Counted from the first letter of the stretch, positions 29,790 to 38,834 are shown. The stretch: DNA of 64,000 nucleotides from Clostridium cadaveris (GCF_020911725.1 NZ_CP076620.1:2927001-2991000); one strand, 5' to 3'. The notes: generated from the letters alone by a model not told the origin. Program-made: numbers and translations.

Positions 29790-32318
29790 TTATTTAATTC
29801 TGCCTTTTCTGATTTTCTTAAATAACTTTACTATCTCATACCACATTACTGCAGCAACAGAAGTCACTACAACTCTAAAGATCTGATTTAAATTTAATGG
29901 TGCTAAGCTTAAGAACTCAGCAATAGGAGTATATAGTATTACTCCAAGTCCAATTAGGGTTCCAATACCTACAGCCCACATAACATGGTCTTTCTTTAGA
30001 TTTATCAATGACTTGTATGCAAATTCGCTTTCTGAACTATTAACTTGCACAAGAAGTACATTAGAAAGCATTATGATGGCAAGACCTATTGAACGTGCTA
30101 CCTCAGCTTGTTCTGGGTTAGCTTTTAAATACAAATAGTAAGAAGCAAAGGATGCTACAAATAAAATCATACCTTGTATTATGCTCTTTACTAATACTGA
30201 TGCCGTTAATATGCTTTCTTTAGGATTACGTGGTTTTCGTTCCATAATATCACTTTCTGCTGGCTGTCTCTCAAGCACAATAGAGCAGGTAGGGTCTATT
30301 ATAAGCTCTAATAATACAACATGAACTGGTAATAGAAGTATCATAGATGACCTTATATTAAGCATAGGTGCTAATAAAGATGCAAATGCTATTGGTATAT
30401 GAATAGTAAAAACATACCCTATGGCTTTTCTTATATTATCATAAATTCTTCTTCCATCTTTTATGGTATCTACTATAGTTGAAAAATTATCATCAAGTAG
30501 GATAAGATCCGCTGCCTCTCTTGAAACTTCAGAACCTTTCTTCCCCATAGCTATTCCTATATCTGCATATTTAAGAGCTGGTGCATCATTAACACCATCT
30601 CCTGTCATAGCAACTACGTCACCATTCTCCTTAAATGCTTTAACTATTCTCATCTTATGCTCTGGCATAACTCTTGAAAATATGCTTACATCTTTAATTC
30701 TTTCTTGAAGTTCATCATCTGTCATAGTGTTTAATTCATCACCAGTGATTATAACACTACTATGAGGTATGCCAACTTGTTTTGCTATAGCACTTGCAGT
30801 TATTCCGTTATCTCCAGTGATCATTACAACTCTTATTCCAGCCCTTACACAGCTTGCAATATCATTTTTTACCTTTTCTCTTGGAGGATCTTGAAGCCCT
30901 ACAAGTCCTAGAAATTCTAAACTACATTCTTCTAAAGTTTCTGGAATATCTTTTTCATCCTTCAATATCATTTTACCTATCCCAATAACTCTTAAGCCTT
31001 GAGATGACATATTGAAGATTTTACTTTCTATTATTTTTTTCTCATTTTTATCTAAATTACATAATGTTAATATCTTCTCTGGGGAACCCTTTGATGCTAT
31101 TACAACTTCACCATTTAGCTTCCATACATGCCCCATCATCTTTCTCTCATTTGTAAATGAATATTCACTTATGAGTTCACCTTTAAATAACTCTTCTTTT
31201 GCAATATTATTTTCTTCACAATAGTCAAGCATTGCATGCTCCATTGGATCATAAGCATCTACCTCGCAAGCCATTCCCATTATTTTGTTTGTTTCTTTTA
31301 TATTATTACTAATGGCCCAGCATTCCCTTACTCTCATCTTATTCATAGTGATGGTTCCAGTCTTATCTACACATAAAACTGAAACTGCTCCCAAGGTTTC
31401 TACTGATGGAAGTCTTCTTACTAAAGAGTTTTTCTTTGCAAGTCTCCATGCTCCCATTGACAAGAATACAGTTAAAATCACTGGAAATTCCTCCGGTATC
31501 ATAGCCATAGCTAGGGTTATTCCTGACAAGATACTTTCTATTAATCTCTCCTTCAACTGATGATCAGGGAGATTAAAATAGGTTATTATGCACACAAGCA
31601 AAAATAAAACTGCTGCTATTACGGCACATACTTTAACTAATTTCTTCGTCTGCTTTTCCATTGGGGTAGGTCTATCTGGTGCCTCAGCCACATTTATTCC
31701 TATCTTTCCATACTCAGTTTCTGCACCTATTTTCTCTATTAATATTACTCCTGTACCCTGAGTTACTAGTGTTCCAGCATAGCAATGATCCTTTTTCCAA
31801 TAATCCTTATTCCCACTATCATCTATGCACTTCCATACCCCTTCTGCTTCCCCAGTTAAAGAGGATTCATCAATGCAAAGATCATTTGCTTTGATTACTT
31901 TACCGTCAGCAGGGAGCTTTACCCCTTCTGCTATCATCATCAAATCTCCAGGTACCAAATCCTCACTATTTATAGTACACTCTATACCATCTCTTATAAC
32001 GGTTATATGTGGTGCAGATAAATTCTTTAGTGCATTTAAAGTCTTGTCGGTTTTCCATTCTTGGATTACATCTATGCTGATTATTCCTACTACAAACACC
32101 AGCATTATAGTTCCATCTCTAGGCTCTCCAAGTAAAAAGTAGATTATTGCTGCAGCAATAAGCAATAGAAACATCGGTTCTTTTAAAACTTGAATAATCT
32201 TTAGAAAGAAATTTTCTTTCTTTTCAGGTACTAATCTGTTTTTCCCGAATTTTTCTTGTAGAACTCTCACCTCATCTTTTGTTAGACCTTTTAATTGATT
32301 TTTGTTTTGTTCTGTCAT
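29790..32318 (-). CDS. P2-type cation-transporting ATPase (Ca2+-like, substrate uncertain)
   Basis: About 842 residues with ten predicted helices. N-terminal cation-ATPase domain (GLTKDEVRVLQEKFGKNRL), actuator TGEAEGV, phosphorylation site DKTGTITMNKM, nucleotide domain, hinge GDGVNDAPALKYADIGIAMG, and the six-helix C-terminal cation ATPase domain are all present. The TM4 motif reads PEEFPVI, where typical SERCA-like pumps have PEGLP, so the transported ion may differ from Ca2+ (Mn2+ is an option). The ATG at 32318 has TGGAGGT upstream; an in-frame ATG at 32333 overlaps it. An intrinsic terminator sits about 105 nt upstream in the leader. Confidence 0.88.
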   Translation of the reverse strand: MTEQNKNQLKGLTKDEVRVLQEKFGKNRLVPEKKENFFLKIIQVLKEPMFLLLIAAAIIYFLLGEPRDGTIMLVFVVGIISIDVIQEWKTDKTLNALKNLSAPHITVIRDGIECTINSEDLVPGDLMMIAEGVKLPADGKVIKANDLCIDESSLTGEAEGVWKCIDDSGNKDYWKKDHCYAGTLVTQGTGVILIEKIGAETEYGKIGINVAEAPDRPTPMEKQTKKLVKVCAVIAAVLFLLVCIITYFNLPDHQLKERLIESILSGITLAMAMIPEEFPVILTVFLSMGAWRLAKKNSLVRRLPSVETLGAVSVLCVDKTGTITMNKMRVRECWAISNNIKETNKIMGMACEVDAYDPMEHAMLDYCEENNIAKEELFKGELISEYSFTNERKMMGHVWKLNGEVVIASKGSPEKILTLCNLDKNEKKIIESKIFNMSSQGLRVIGIGKMILKDEKDIPETLEECSLEFLGLVGLQDPPREKVKNDIASCVRAGIRVVMITGDNGITASAIAKQVGIPHSSVIITGDELNTMTDDELQERIKDVSIFSRVMPEHKMRIVKAFKENGDVVAMTGDGVNDAPALKYADIGIAMGKKGSEVSREAADLILLDDNFSTIVDTIKDGRRIYDNIRKAIGYVFTIHIPIAFASLLAPMLNIRSSMILLLPVHVVLLELIIDPTCSIVLERQPAESDIMERKPRNPKESILTASVLVKSIIQGMILFVASFASYYLYLKANPEQAEVARSIGLAIIMLSNVLLVQVNSSESEFAYKSLINLKKDHVMWAVGIGTLIGLGVILYTPIAEFLSLAPLNLNQIFRVVVTSVAAVMWYEIVKLFKKIRKGRIK

Positions 32319-32407
32319 AAAAGTTACCTCCATTTTAATTCTTGCTTCCCAAGAATATTTGTTTGATAGCTCTATGGCATTGCAATAAAGACTCAGTTAT
32401 TGTTCTA

Positions 32408-32562
32408 AAAGTACGCAAAAAATACCTGTAGAACAATAAACTGTCCCACAGGTATTGTAGCTTCCTAAAAATCCTGTTGCCATTTACGGCCCGGCTCCAT
32501 AAATAAAGTCATTCATCGGCCTGATCAGTTTGTACTGTAGATTTATATGCAGTGCAAAGAGA
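32408..32562 (-). promoter_or_regulatory. Candidate regulatory leader ending in an intrinsic terminator
   Basis: A 15-bp stem with 6-nt loop (arms about 32411-32425 and 32432-32446 on plus coordinates; U tract on the minus strand) lies in the spacer between proC and the P2 ATPase. A possible -10 (TATAAT) after the proC stop would start RNA near 32562. A segment ACAGG about 22 nt before the terminator can pair with CCTGT of its 5' arm, a mutually exclusive pairing typical of attenuators. No known riboswitch class was recognised. It could also be the proC terminator or an independent small RNA. Confidence 0.45.
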
Positions 32563-32612
32563 TTTTATATTATTATATGCCCATTTTATGACTTTTTCTA
32601 CTACTTTTGAAA

Positions 32613-33428
32613 TTATTTTTTTCCTGCCATCTTATTTGATTTTTCAGTACATTTTTCCATAGCTTCTATTATAGTTCCTCTAAAATTATTCTTTTCTAAA
32701 GAATATACTGCTTCTATAGTTGTTCCAGCTGGAGAGCAAACCATGTCTTTTAGTTCACCTGGATGCTTTCCTGTTTCTAAAAGCATTTTTGCAGAACCTA
32801 TCATAGCTTGTGCAGCCATCTTATATGCTTTATCTCTTGGGATTCCAGCAAGTACTCCTCCGTCTCCCATAGCTTCTAGGAACATATATATATATGCTGG
32901 TGATGATCCATTAACTGCTATGACAGCTTCCATAAGCTTCTCCTCTAAAAACTCCGCTTTACCAAATGATTTTAGAAGTTCCATAACCTCATTCATTTCT
33001 TCTTCAGTAACTAGAGAATTCTTACATGCAACAGTCATGCTTTCTCCTATCATAGCTGCAGTGTTAGGCATAGTTCTAACTATCTTAATTTCTTTTCCGA
33101 AACCTGCTTTGACAGAATCCATGCTTATAGCTGCTGCTATTGTAACTATAACAACATTTTCCTTGATGTCATTCTTGATTTCATCTATAACATTAAAATA
33201 CACATTAGGTTTTACTGCTAAAAACAATATGTCTGCTTCTCTTGCAACAGTTAAATTGTCATTTAAAGAAGTTCTTATTCCATATTTCTTTTGGCAATTT
33301 TCTAATCCCTTAGAAAATCCATCAGAAGCTATTACATTTTCACCTTTAACTTTTCCTGATGAAACTAGGCCTCCAATTATGGCACCTGCCATATTTCCAC
33401 ATCCAATAAATCCAATTGTTTTATTCAT
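32613..33428 (-). CDS. proC: Pyrroline-5-carboxylate reductase
   Basis: 271 residues. N-terminal NADP-binding IGFIGCGNMAGAIIGG and the C-terminal P5CR dimerisation domain with GSSPAYIYMFLEAMGDGGVLAGIPRDKA (read in parts) and the signature MVCSPAGTTIEAVYSLE. It reduces P5C to proline. Placed 55 nt after hypD, it completes hydroxyproline use: HypD yields P5C, ProC makes proline, which can enter Stickland metabolism. GGAGGG precedes the ATG. Confidence 0.95.
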   Translation of the reverse strand: MNKTIGFIGCGNMAGAIIGGLVSSGKVKGENVIASDGFSKGLENCQKKYGIRTSLNDNLTVAREADILFLAVKPNVYFNVIDEIKNDIKENVVIVTIAAAISMDSVKAGFGKEIKIVRTMPNTAAMIGESMTVACKNSLVTEEEMNEVMELLKSFGKAEFLEEKLMEAVIAVNGSSPAYIYMFLEAMGDGGVLAGIPRDKAYKMAAQAMIGSAKMLLETGKHPGELKDMVCSPAGTTIEAVYSLEKNNFRGTIIEAMEKCTEKSNKMAGKK

Positions 33429-33483
33429 TTTTATTTCCCTCCATGTTTCTATATTAAAATTATATCATTTTTCTACCCTGTCA

Positions 33484-35844
33484 TTAAAAATTTTCTTGCT
33501 CAGTTCTATTTATTATCTCATCTTGAAGCGCACGTCCAAGGTCACAGAAGTAATCACTATATCCAGCAACTCTTACTATTAAATCCTTATACGCTTCTGG
33601 ATTTTCTTGTGCTTTAAGAAGAGTGTCCCTGCTAATCACATTAAACTGTATATGATGTCCTCCCATCTTAAAATATGCTCTTATAAGCGAACGAAGATTC
33701 TTTATTCCCTGTTCTCCTTGCAGTAACGATGGTGTAAATTTCTGATTTAAAAGAGTTCCTCCAGTATTTTCATGATTCATCTTTGATGCTGATTTTACAA
33801 CAGAGGTTGGTCCATACTTATCTGCTCCTCCTACAGGAGATATTCCTTCTGATTGAGTGACTCCTGCCTTTCTTCCATCGGCTGTAGCTCCAGTAACCTC
33901 TCCAAAGTAAACGTGACATGTAGTTGGCAGCATATCTATTCTATATTTTCCGCCTCTAACTGTATCTCTACCATCTACCTCATTAAAAAATATATCGAAA
34001 CAAACTCTCATTATATCGTCAGCATAGTCATCATCATTTCCATATTTCGGAGTTTTATTTAGTAACATCTGTCTTAGAGGCTCTCTGCCTTTGAAGTCTT
34101 CCTTCAATGCTTCTAAAAGCTCTTCCATAGTTATTTTATTTTTGTCAAACACATTAAATTTTATAGATGCGAGTGAATCTGTAAGAGTTCCAATTCCAAC
34201 TCCTTGAATGTAATTAGAATTATATCTTGCTCCTCCTCCATTATAATCCTTTCCCTTTGATATACAGTCATCAACTAGTAATGATAAAAATGGAACCGGC
34301 ATATGCTTCATGTATAATCTTTCTATTACGTTATTTCCTCTTATCTTTATATCTATAAAATGATGTACCTGCTTTTTGTAAGCTTCAATAAGTTCATCAA
34401 AATTCTTAAATTCAGCAGCATTTCCTGTTTCAATTCCAATGTGCCTTCCTGTTCTAGGATCTAATCCATTATTTAAAGTTACCTCAAGAATCTTTACAAG
34501 GTTAAAATATCCTGTAAGTATATAAGCTTCTTTACCAAAAGAACCAGCTTCTACGCAGCCTGTAGTTCCTGAAGTTCTTGCATCTTCTAAAGATTTCCCC
34601 TGTCTCATGAGTTCCTTAACTACCATGTCTGCATTAAATACAGAAGGCTGCCCCCATCCTTTTCTTATTATCTTGCAAGCTCTTTCTATAAACTCATCAG
34701 GATTCTTTTCTGTTAATTGAATATTACTACTAGGCTGAAGAAGTCTCATCTCGTCAATAACATCCAGTACTAGATAAGTTACATCATTTACCCCATCTTC
34801 TCCATCAGCTGTTAAGCCTCCACTATTGATATTGGCAAAGTCAGTATAAGTTCCACTTTCTTTTAAGGTTATACCTACTTTTGGAGGAGCAGGTTGATTA
34901 TTAAATTTTACCCAAAGACATTGAAGTAGTTCCTCTGCATCTTCTCTAGCTAAATTATTTTCCTCTACATCTTTTTTATATATAGGATACAAATGCTGAT
35001 CAAATCTTCCTGGAGTGAATGCATCCCATGGGTTAAGCTCTGTTATAACAGTCAAATGAATAAACCAATATCCTTGTACAGCTTCCCAAAATGTCTCTGG
35101 TCTATGTGCCGGTACTCTGTCACATACTTCAGCAATCTTATATAGTTCAGCCTTTCTCCTTTTATCACTTTCTTTTTCTGCCATTTCTCTAGCTAAAGCA
35201 GAATGTCTTTTAGCAAAAGTTATTACAGCTTCTGCTGCTATTCTCATAGCTTTTAACTCTTCACCTTTGTCATAGGCATCCATATCATTTACATAATCTA
35301 ATTTTTCTAATTCTTTATCTATTAAATCTATAACTTCTAAGAATCCCCTAGTGAATATCTTTTTATCTCCAGCGGTATGTCCTGGTCCCCTCTGTTCCAT
35401 AAATTCAGTAAATATTCCGTCACCGTAGCAAGTCTTCCACTCTTCAGTCATGGCATTTAGTATCTTATCTCTCATTGACTTACCCTGCCAATAAGGTATT
35501 ATCTCTTCTTCTTGAACTCTGAAAGCTTCTTTATCTACTTTGAAAAACGTCTTTTCTCTGCTATCTATAACTCTAAAATCTTCTAATGTATGGCAGCATA
35601 ATTCCGGATAGGTAGGTACTGCTTTAGGTTTCGGTCCTCTTTCTCCAACTATAAGCTCATCATTATTTATACATATAGTTTTCTTCTCACAAATATCCTT
35701 TAGCGCAAAGGCTCTAAGAACAGGTATTGAAACCTTATCACAGTATTCTTTGTAAGTATCAGTAACTATTTTCGCTCTCTCTATTGATAGTGTTGGAGTG
35801 GCCTTCAAACTTTTCTCTCTAAGTCTTCTAACTCTTTCTCTCAT
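33484..35844 (-). CDS. hypD: trans-4-hydroxy-L-proline dehydratase (glycyl radical enzyme)
   Basis: About 786 residues of the PFL/glycyl-radical family. The thiyl Cys is in SGTTGCVEAGSFGKEAY (about residue 430), followed by the Glu base two residues later as in HypD. The radical Gly lies in RVAGYSDYF (about 761), near the end. The sequences ELCCHTLEDF, FTEFMEQRGPGHT, NNQPAPPKVGITLKES and NKTPKYGNDDDYAD agree with what I recall of Clostridioides difficile HypD. It removes water from Hyp to give pyrroline-5-carboxylate. Between hypE and proC. ATG 35844 has 9-nt spacing from GGGGAG; ATG 35853 abuts it. Confidence 0.92.
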   Translation of the reverse strand: MRERVRRLREKSLKATPTLSIERAKIVTDTYKEYCDKVSIPVLRAFALKDICEKKTICINNDELIVGERGPKPKAVPTYPELCCHTLEDFRVIDSREKTFFKVDKEAFRVQEEEIIPYWQGKSMRDKILNAMTEEWKTCYGDGIFTEFMEQRGPGHTAGDKKIFTRGFLEVIDLIDKELEKLDYVNDMDAYDKGEELKAMRIAAEAVITFAKRHSALAREMAEKESDKRRKAELYKIAEVCDRVPAHRPETFWEAVQGYWFIHLTVITELNPWDAFTPGRFDQHLYPIYKKDVEENNLAREDAEELLQCLWVKFNNQPAPPKVGITLKESGTYTDFANINSGGLTADGEDGVNDVTYLVLDVIDEMRLLQPSSNIQLTEKNPDEFIERACKIIRKGWGQPSVFNADMVVKELMRQGKSLEDARTSGTTGCVEAGSFGKEAYILTGYFNLVKILEVTLNNGLDPRTGRHIGIETGNAAEFKNFDELIEAYKKQVHHFIDIKIRGNNVIERLYMKHMPVPFLSLLVDDCISKGKDYNGGGARYNSNYIQGVGIGTLTDSLASIKFNVFDKNKITMEELLEALKEDFKGREPLRQMLLNKTPKYGNDDDYADDIMRVCFDIFFNEVDGRDTVRGGKYRIDMLPTTCHVYFGEVTGATADGRKAGVTQSEGISPVGGADKYGPTSVVKSASKMNHENTGGTLLNQKFTPSLLQGEQGIKNLRSLIRAYFKMGGHHIQFNVISRDTLLKAQENPEAYKDLIVRVAGYSDYFCDLGRALQDEIINRTEQENF

Positions 35845-35874
35845 TTTTCTCATCTCCCCTAATCTAATAAATCT

Positions 35875-36777
35875 TTATCCACCAATTACAGTTTTAAAAC
35901 CTTCATTTTCAAACATTGATTTAATTTTTTCTAATCCTTCTGATGTTGGTTCTTTCACATGTTCACACTGATATTCTCTTCTAAGTCTTAAATACTTCTC
36001 TTGAGAAATATTATGATATGGAAGAATGTTAACTTGAAGAATTCCATCTATATTTTTTATGAATTTTATGAAGCTATATATATCTTCTTTTGAATCATTA
36101 ATACCTGGTATTAATGGTATTCTTATAAATATCTTTCCTCCAAGTTCACTTATAATCTTTAAATTTTCAAGTATTCTTTTGTTTGATACCCCTATATACT
36201 TTTTATGAACAAAATCATTCATGGACTTTAAGTCATATAAAAACAAATCTACATATGGTATTATGCTTCTTATAGTATTTTCACTTCCATATCCGCTGGT
36301 ATCAACAGTTGTATGTATCCCAGCCTCTTTACATCTTTTAAGTATCTCTTCAAGAAATTTCCCTTGGCTTAACGGCTCTCCCCCAGAAAAAGTCACCCCT
36401 CCATCGGACTCATCATAAAAGACCTTGTCCTTTTCTATTTCTTTTAATAAAGTTTCGGGATCTTTATACTCTCCTACAATTGTTCTTGCTCCTGTAGGGC
36501 ACACTTCACAGCACTCTCCACAATTTTTACAAAGGATTTTATTAAAATGTATCAACTCCTCTTCAAATGTCAAAGCTCCTGATTTGCATGCCTTTGCACA
36601 AAATCCACAATCTATACATTTGTTAGTATAAATCATTATCTCCTTTTCTTGTCTCTGACTCTCAGGATTGTGACACCATTGACATTTTAAAGGACATCCT
36701 TTAAAAAATATAGTTGTTCTAATTCCTGGCCCATCATGTATGGAGTATCTTTGAATATTAAATATACTGCCCCTCAT
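35875..36777 (-). CDS. hypE: HypD-activating radical SAM enzyme
   Basis: 300 residues. Radical SAM motif CPLKCQWC (near 30) is followed by an inserted two-cluster ferredoxin domain with CIDCGFCAKAC and CKNCGECCEVCPTGA (about 55-95), as in glycyl-radical activases of the HypE/GD-activase group. The SAM-binding GGVTFSGGEPL lies near 130. It installs the glycyl radical on HypD under anaerobic conditions. First gene of hypE-hypD-proC, behind a sigma-54 promoter; GGGAGTG precedes the ATG. Confidence 0.93.
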   Translation of the reverse strand: MRGSIFNIQRYSIHDGPGIRTTIFFKGCPLKCQWCHNPESQRQEKEIMIYTNKCIDCGFCAKACKSGALTFEEELIHFNKILCKNCGECCEVCPTGARTIVGEYKDPETLLKEIEKDKVFYDESDGGVTFSGGEPLSQGKFLEEILKRCKEAGIHTTVDTSGYGSENTIRSIIPYVDLFLYDLKSMNDFVHKKYIGVSNKRILENLKIISELGGKIFIRIPLIPGINDSKEDIYSFIKFIKNIDGILQVNILPYHNISQEKYLRLRREYQCEHVKEPTSEGLEKIKSMFENEGFKTVIGG

Positions 36778-36813
36778 TTATTTTCACTCCCAGCTTTAAA
36801 TATCATATAAATA

Positions 36814-36830
36814 TAGCAATAGCTATGCCA
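36814..36830 (-). promoter_or_regulatory. Sigma-54 promoter of hypE-hypD-proC
   Basis: Minus strand TGGCAT-AGCTA-TTGCTA matches the -24/-12 consensus TGGCAC-N5-TTGCW with correct spacing. The predicted start is near 36804, giving a leader of about 27 nt. A sigma-54 activator gene lies directly upstream. Confidence 0.85.
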
Positions 36831-36889
36831 TAATTTCATATGCTGCCATAATTTTTTCTAACCTCCTATATCATATACAATTTGACGTA

Positions 36890-36922
36890 ATAAAAAAGTA
36901 GAGCTTAATTTTTAAGCTCTAC
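36890..36922 (-). terminator. Terminator of the sigma-54 activator gene
   Basis: Perfect 10-bp stem GTAGAGCTTA/TAAGCTCTAC with a 5-nt loop, followed on the minus strand by TTTTTTATT. It separates the activator transcript from the sigma-54 promoter. Confidence 0.92.
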
Positions 36923-36934
36923 ATAAATTTCAGA

Positions 36935-36999
36935 TTAGTACTAAAAACAATACTATTTAGTACTAATTTTAGTTTTTTGTACTAAATTCAATACTAAAT
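36935..36999. promoter_or_regulatory. Putative enhancer (UAS) repeats for the sigma-54 activator
   Basis: Two identical palindromes TTAGTACTAA (36935-36944 and 36957-36966) lie exactly 22 bp apart, two helical turns. Related half-sites TTGTACTAAA (36977-36986) and AATACTAAAT (36990-36999) follow. They are 105-185 bp upstream of the sigma-54 promoter, a normal UAS distance, and partly overlap the end of the activator gene. Confidence 0.65.
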
Positions 37000-38387
37000 A
37001 TTTTCTTTATTTTATATTTCTTTATTTTATTTTGAAGAGTCTGCTTTGGTATTTGAAGTTTCCTAGCTGCTTTTGCATAGACTCCATCACACTGCCTTAT
37101 AGCACTCTCTATTAAAAATTTTTCATATTTTTCTAAGTTTTCTTTAAGCCCACAATCAAATAATTCCATATCATTTTTCTTATACTGTTCTTTTTTATCC
37201 CCAAAGTTCATTTCCACATGTTTATGATTTATGTCAGGTTCTTCACACCAATTCATAGCACTTTCAATTACATGTTGAAGCTCTCTAATATTTCCAGGCC
37301 AATCATATGTCATAAAATCTTTCATTAGAGATTCGCTTATACTGAGAACATTTTTGTCAAATTCTTTATTGTACTTGTTTAAAAAATACTTTGCTAAAAG
37401 ATCTATATCATCCTTACGCTCTCTCAATGGAGGTATCTTAAAATATATTACATTAAGCCTATAATACAAATCTAACCTTAACTTATTGTTTTCTATAAGA
37501 ACTTCTGGCTTTTCATTAGTTGATGCTATTATTCTAATATCTACCTCTTTAACTTTACTACTTCCAAGTCGTCTAACTTCTCCTCCTTGTATAACTCTTA
37601 AAAGTTTACCTTGAAGATCTAAGTCCATAGAATTTATTTCATCTAAATATAATGTTCCCCCATGAGCTACCTCTAAAAGCCCAATCTTATCTTTTGCTCC
37701 AGTGTAGCTTCCTTCTTCAGTACCAAACAATATACTTTCTAAAAGATTATGAGGCAAAGCTGCACAGTTTTGTACTATAAAAGGTTTGTTTTTCCTTTTT
37801 CCAGCGTTATGTATAGCCTGTACCAATATCTCTTTGCCTGTACCTGTTTCTCCATAGACAAGTATAGGAGACTTGCTGTTGCTTATCTTCTTGCCTTTCT
37901 CTTTCAAATCTATAATTCTAGGATTATTTCCAATAAAATCATCAAAGGTAAATTTTGCTCCTAGAGCTTTATATTTTGCTTCTTTTCCCTTGGTCATTTG
38001 TTTTTGAAGAGCTACTACCTTTTCAGAAAGATCATAAACCAATGTAAAATCCTTAAATATTTCAAAGGCTCCTTTAAGAACTCCTTGCTCTATTATTGGA
38101 TATGTGGATGTTATTACAGTAACTTCTTTTCCTAAATGATTCTTATATTTTTGAACTCTGTCTATTATGGGATTTCTATATTTTAAAACATTATAAAAAG
38201 TACTTGAGCTTTCTGTCAGATATGGGAAAACTTCAAGTATATTCTTACCTTCTGGCTTTTTATTTTCTATTCCTGTTAAGTTCTTTTTGCTCTCTCTATA
38301 AAAAACTATATTTCCTTTATTGTCAGTTATTATTATTCCTTCATCAGAAAACTCTATTAAAGTTTCAAGTATTCTTTTATAATCCAT
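36969..38387 (-). CDS. Sigma-54-dependent PAS-domain transcriptional activator
   Basis: 472 residues. An N-terminal PAS domain (about 5-115: TLIEFSDEGIIITDNKGNIVFY, read in parts) is followed by an AAA+ domain with Walker A GETGTGKE (near 175), Walker B GGTLYLDEINS (near 240) and arginine finger region. A C-terminal Fis-type helix-turn-helix has CDGVYAKAARKLQIPKQTLQNKI (read in parts, near 440). The sigma-54 contact loop reads GSYTGA instead of GAFTGA. It is likely the hydroxyproline- or redox-responsive activator of the adjacent hyp genes; the ligand is unknown. Confidence 0.9.
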   Translation of the reverse strand: MDYKRILETLIEFSDEGIIITDNKGNIVFYRESKKNLTGIENKKPEGKNILEVFPYLTESSSTFYNVLKYRNPIIDRVQKYKNHLGKEVTVITSTYPIIEQGVLKGAFEIFKDFTLVYDLSEKVVALQKQMTKGKEAKYKALGAKFTFDDFIGNNPRIIDLKEKGKKISNSKSPILVYGETGTGKEILVQAIHNAGKRKNKPFIVQNCAALPHNLLESILFGTEEGSYTGAKDKIGLLEVAHGGTLYLDEINSMDLDLQGKLLRVIQGGEVRRLGSSKVKEVDIRIIASTNEKPEVLIENNKLRLDLYYRLNVIYFKIPPLRERKDDIDLLAKYFLNKYNKEFDKNVLSISESLMKDFMTYDWPGNIRELQHVIESAMNWCEEPDINHKHVEMNFGDKKEQYKKNDMELFDCGLKENLEKYEKFLIESAIRQCDGVYAKAARKLQIPKQTLQNKIKKYKIKKIFSIEFSTKN

Positions 38388-38525
38388 AATCCCTACCCCT
38401 TAGTTTTAATCATATATTTATTCAAGAATGCCCATGAAAGCCATATTTTCTCTTAATTTTCCCTATATACATTAAGTATAATAGGTATATACTATAATTA
38501 AAAGAATCTCAGAGAGGATTATTAT

Positions 38526-38834
38526 ATGAAAAAAGAAAAAATTAGAGTTTCTTTCAAAAAGAAACGTAACACTGAAACTATAAAATTCAAGTCAATTTAC
38601 GGCAGTCTTTTTTATAAATGGCTTAAAGAACATAAAGATGAAGATGTAATAACAGTATCCCTAAAAGATTTGAGCTGCATACTAAATGTTCCTCAAAGCT
38701 CACATACATATTGCTATTTAAGGCCTACTGTTCTAGCATCGTTACAAAAGGAATTTAATGAATTGGATCTGACTTTAACATTCTCATACAAAGTCATAAA
38801 AGGAGAAAAAATCATTATTAAAATAAAGAGATGA
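38526..38834 (+). CDS. Small protein with a Rep_3-like winged-helix domain
   Basis: 102 residues, basic. The pattern from about residue 43 (VSLKDLSCILNVPQS, then LRPTVLASLQKEFNELDLTLTFSYKVIKGEKIIIKIKR read in parts) follows the second winged helix of plasmid initiators of the Rep_3/RepB family: a helix, a VLxxAxxEI-like recognition helix, a beta wing. The rest of an initiator is absent, and no plasmid genes are nearby, so this may be a DNA-binding protein of independent role. GAGAGGA precedes the ATG. Its stop lies in a terminator hairpin shared with exoA. The assignment is a resemblance only. Confidence 0.55.
   Translation: MKKEKIRVSFKKKRNTETIKFKSIYGSLFYKWLKEHKDEDVITVSLKDLSCILNVPQSSHTYCYLRPTVLASLQKEFNELDLTLTFSYKVIKGEKIIIKIKR

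Noticed and set aside
32440-32530. SAM-I or fluoride riboswitch reading of the GC-rich leader island
   Set aside because: Fragments such as GGCAAC and GCCGATGA occur, but the conserved cores of those classes are not present in the right order.
32743-33582. Long open frame of 279 codons on the plus strand
   Set aside because: It lies antisense to proC and the end of hypD, has no recognisable family or ribosome binding site, and is Ser/Ile-rich as expected for a shadow of minus-strand codons.
36823-36867. Eight-codon open frame with a strong AGGAGG upstream of hypE
   Set aside because: It overlaps the -24 element of the sigma-54 promoter and sits beyond the activator's terminator, so it would be transcribed only by read-through; spacing of 12 nt is also long.
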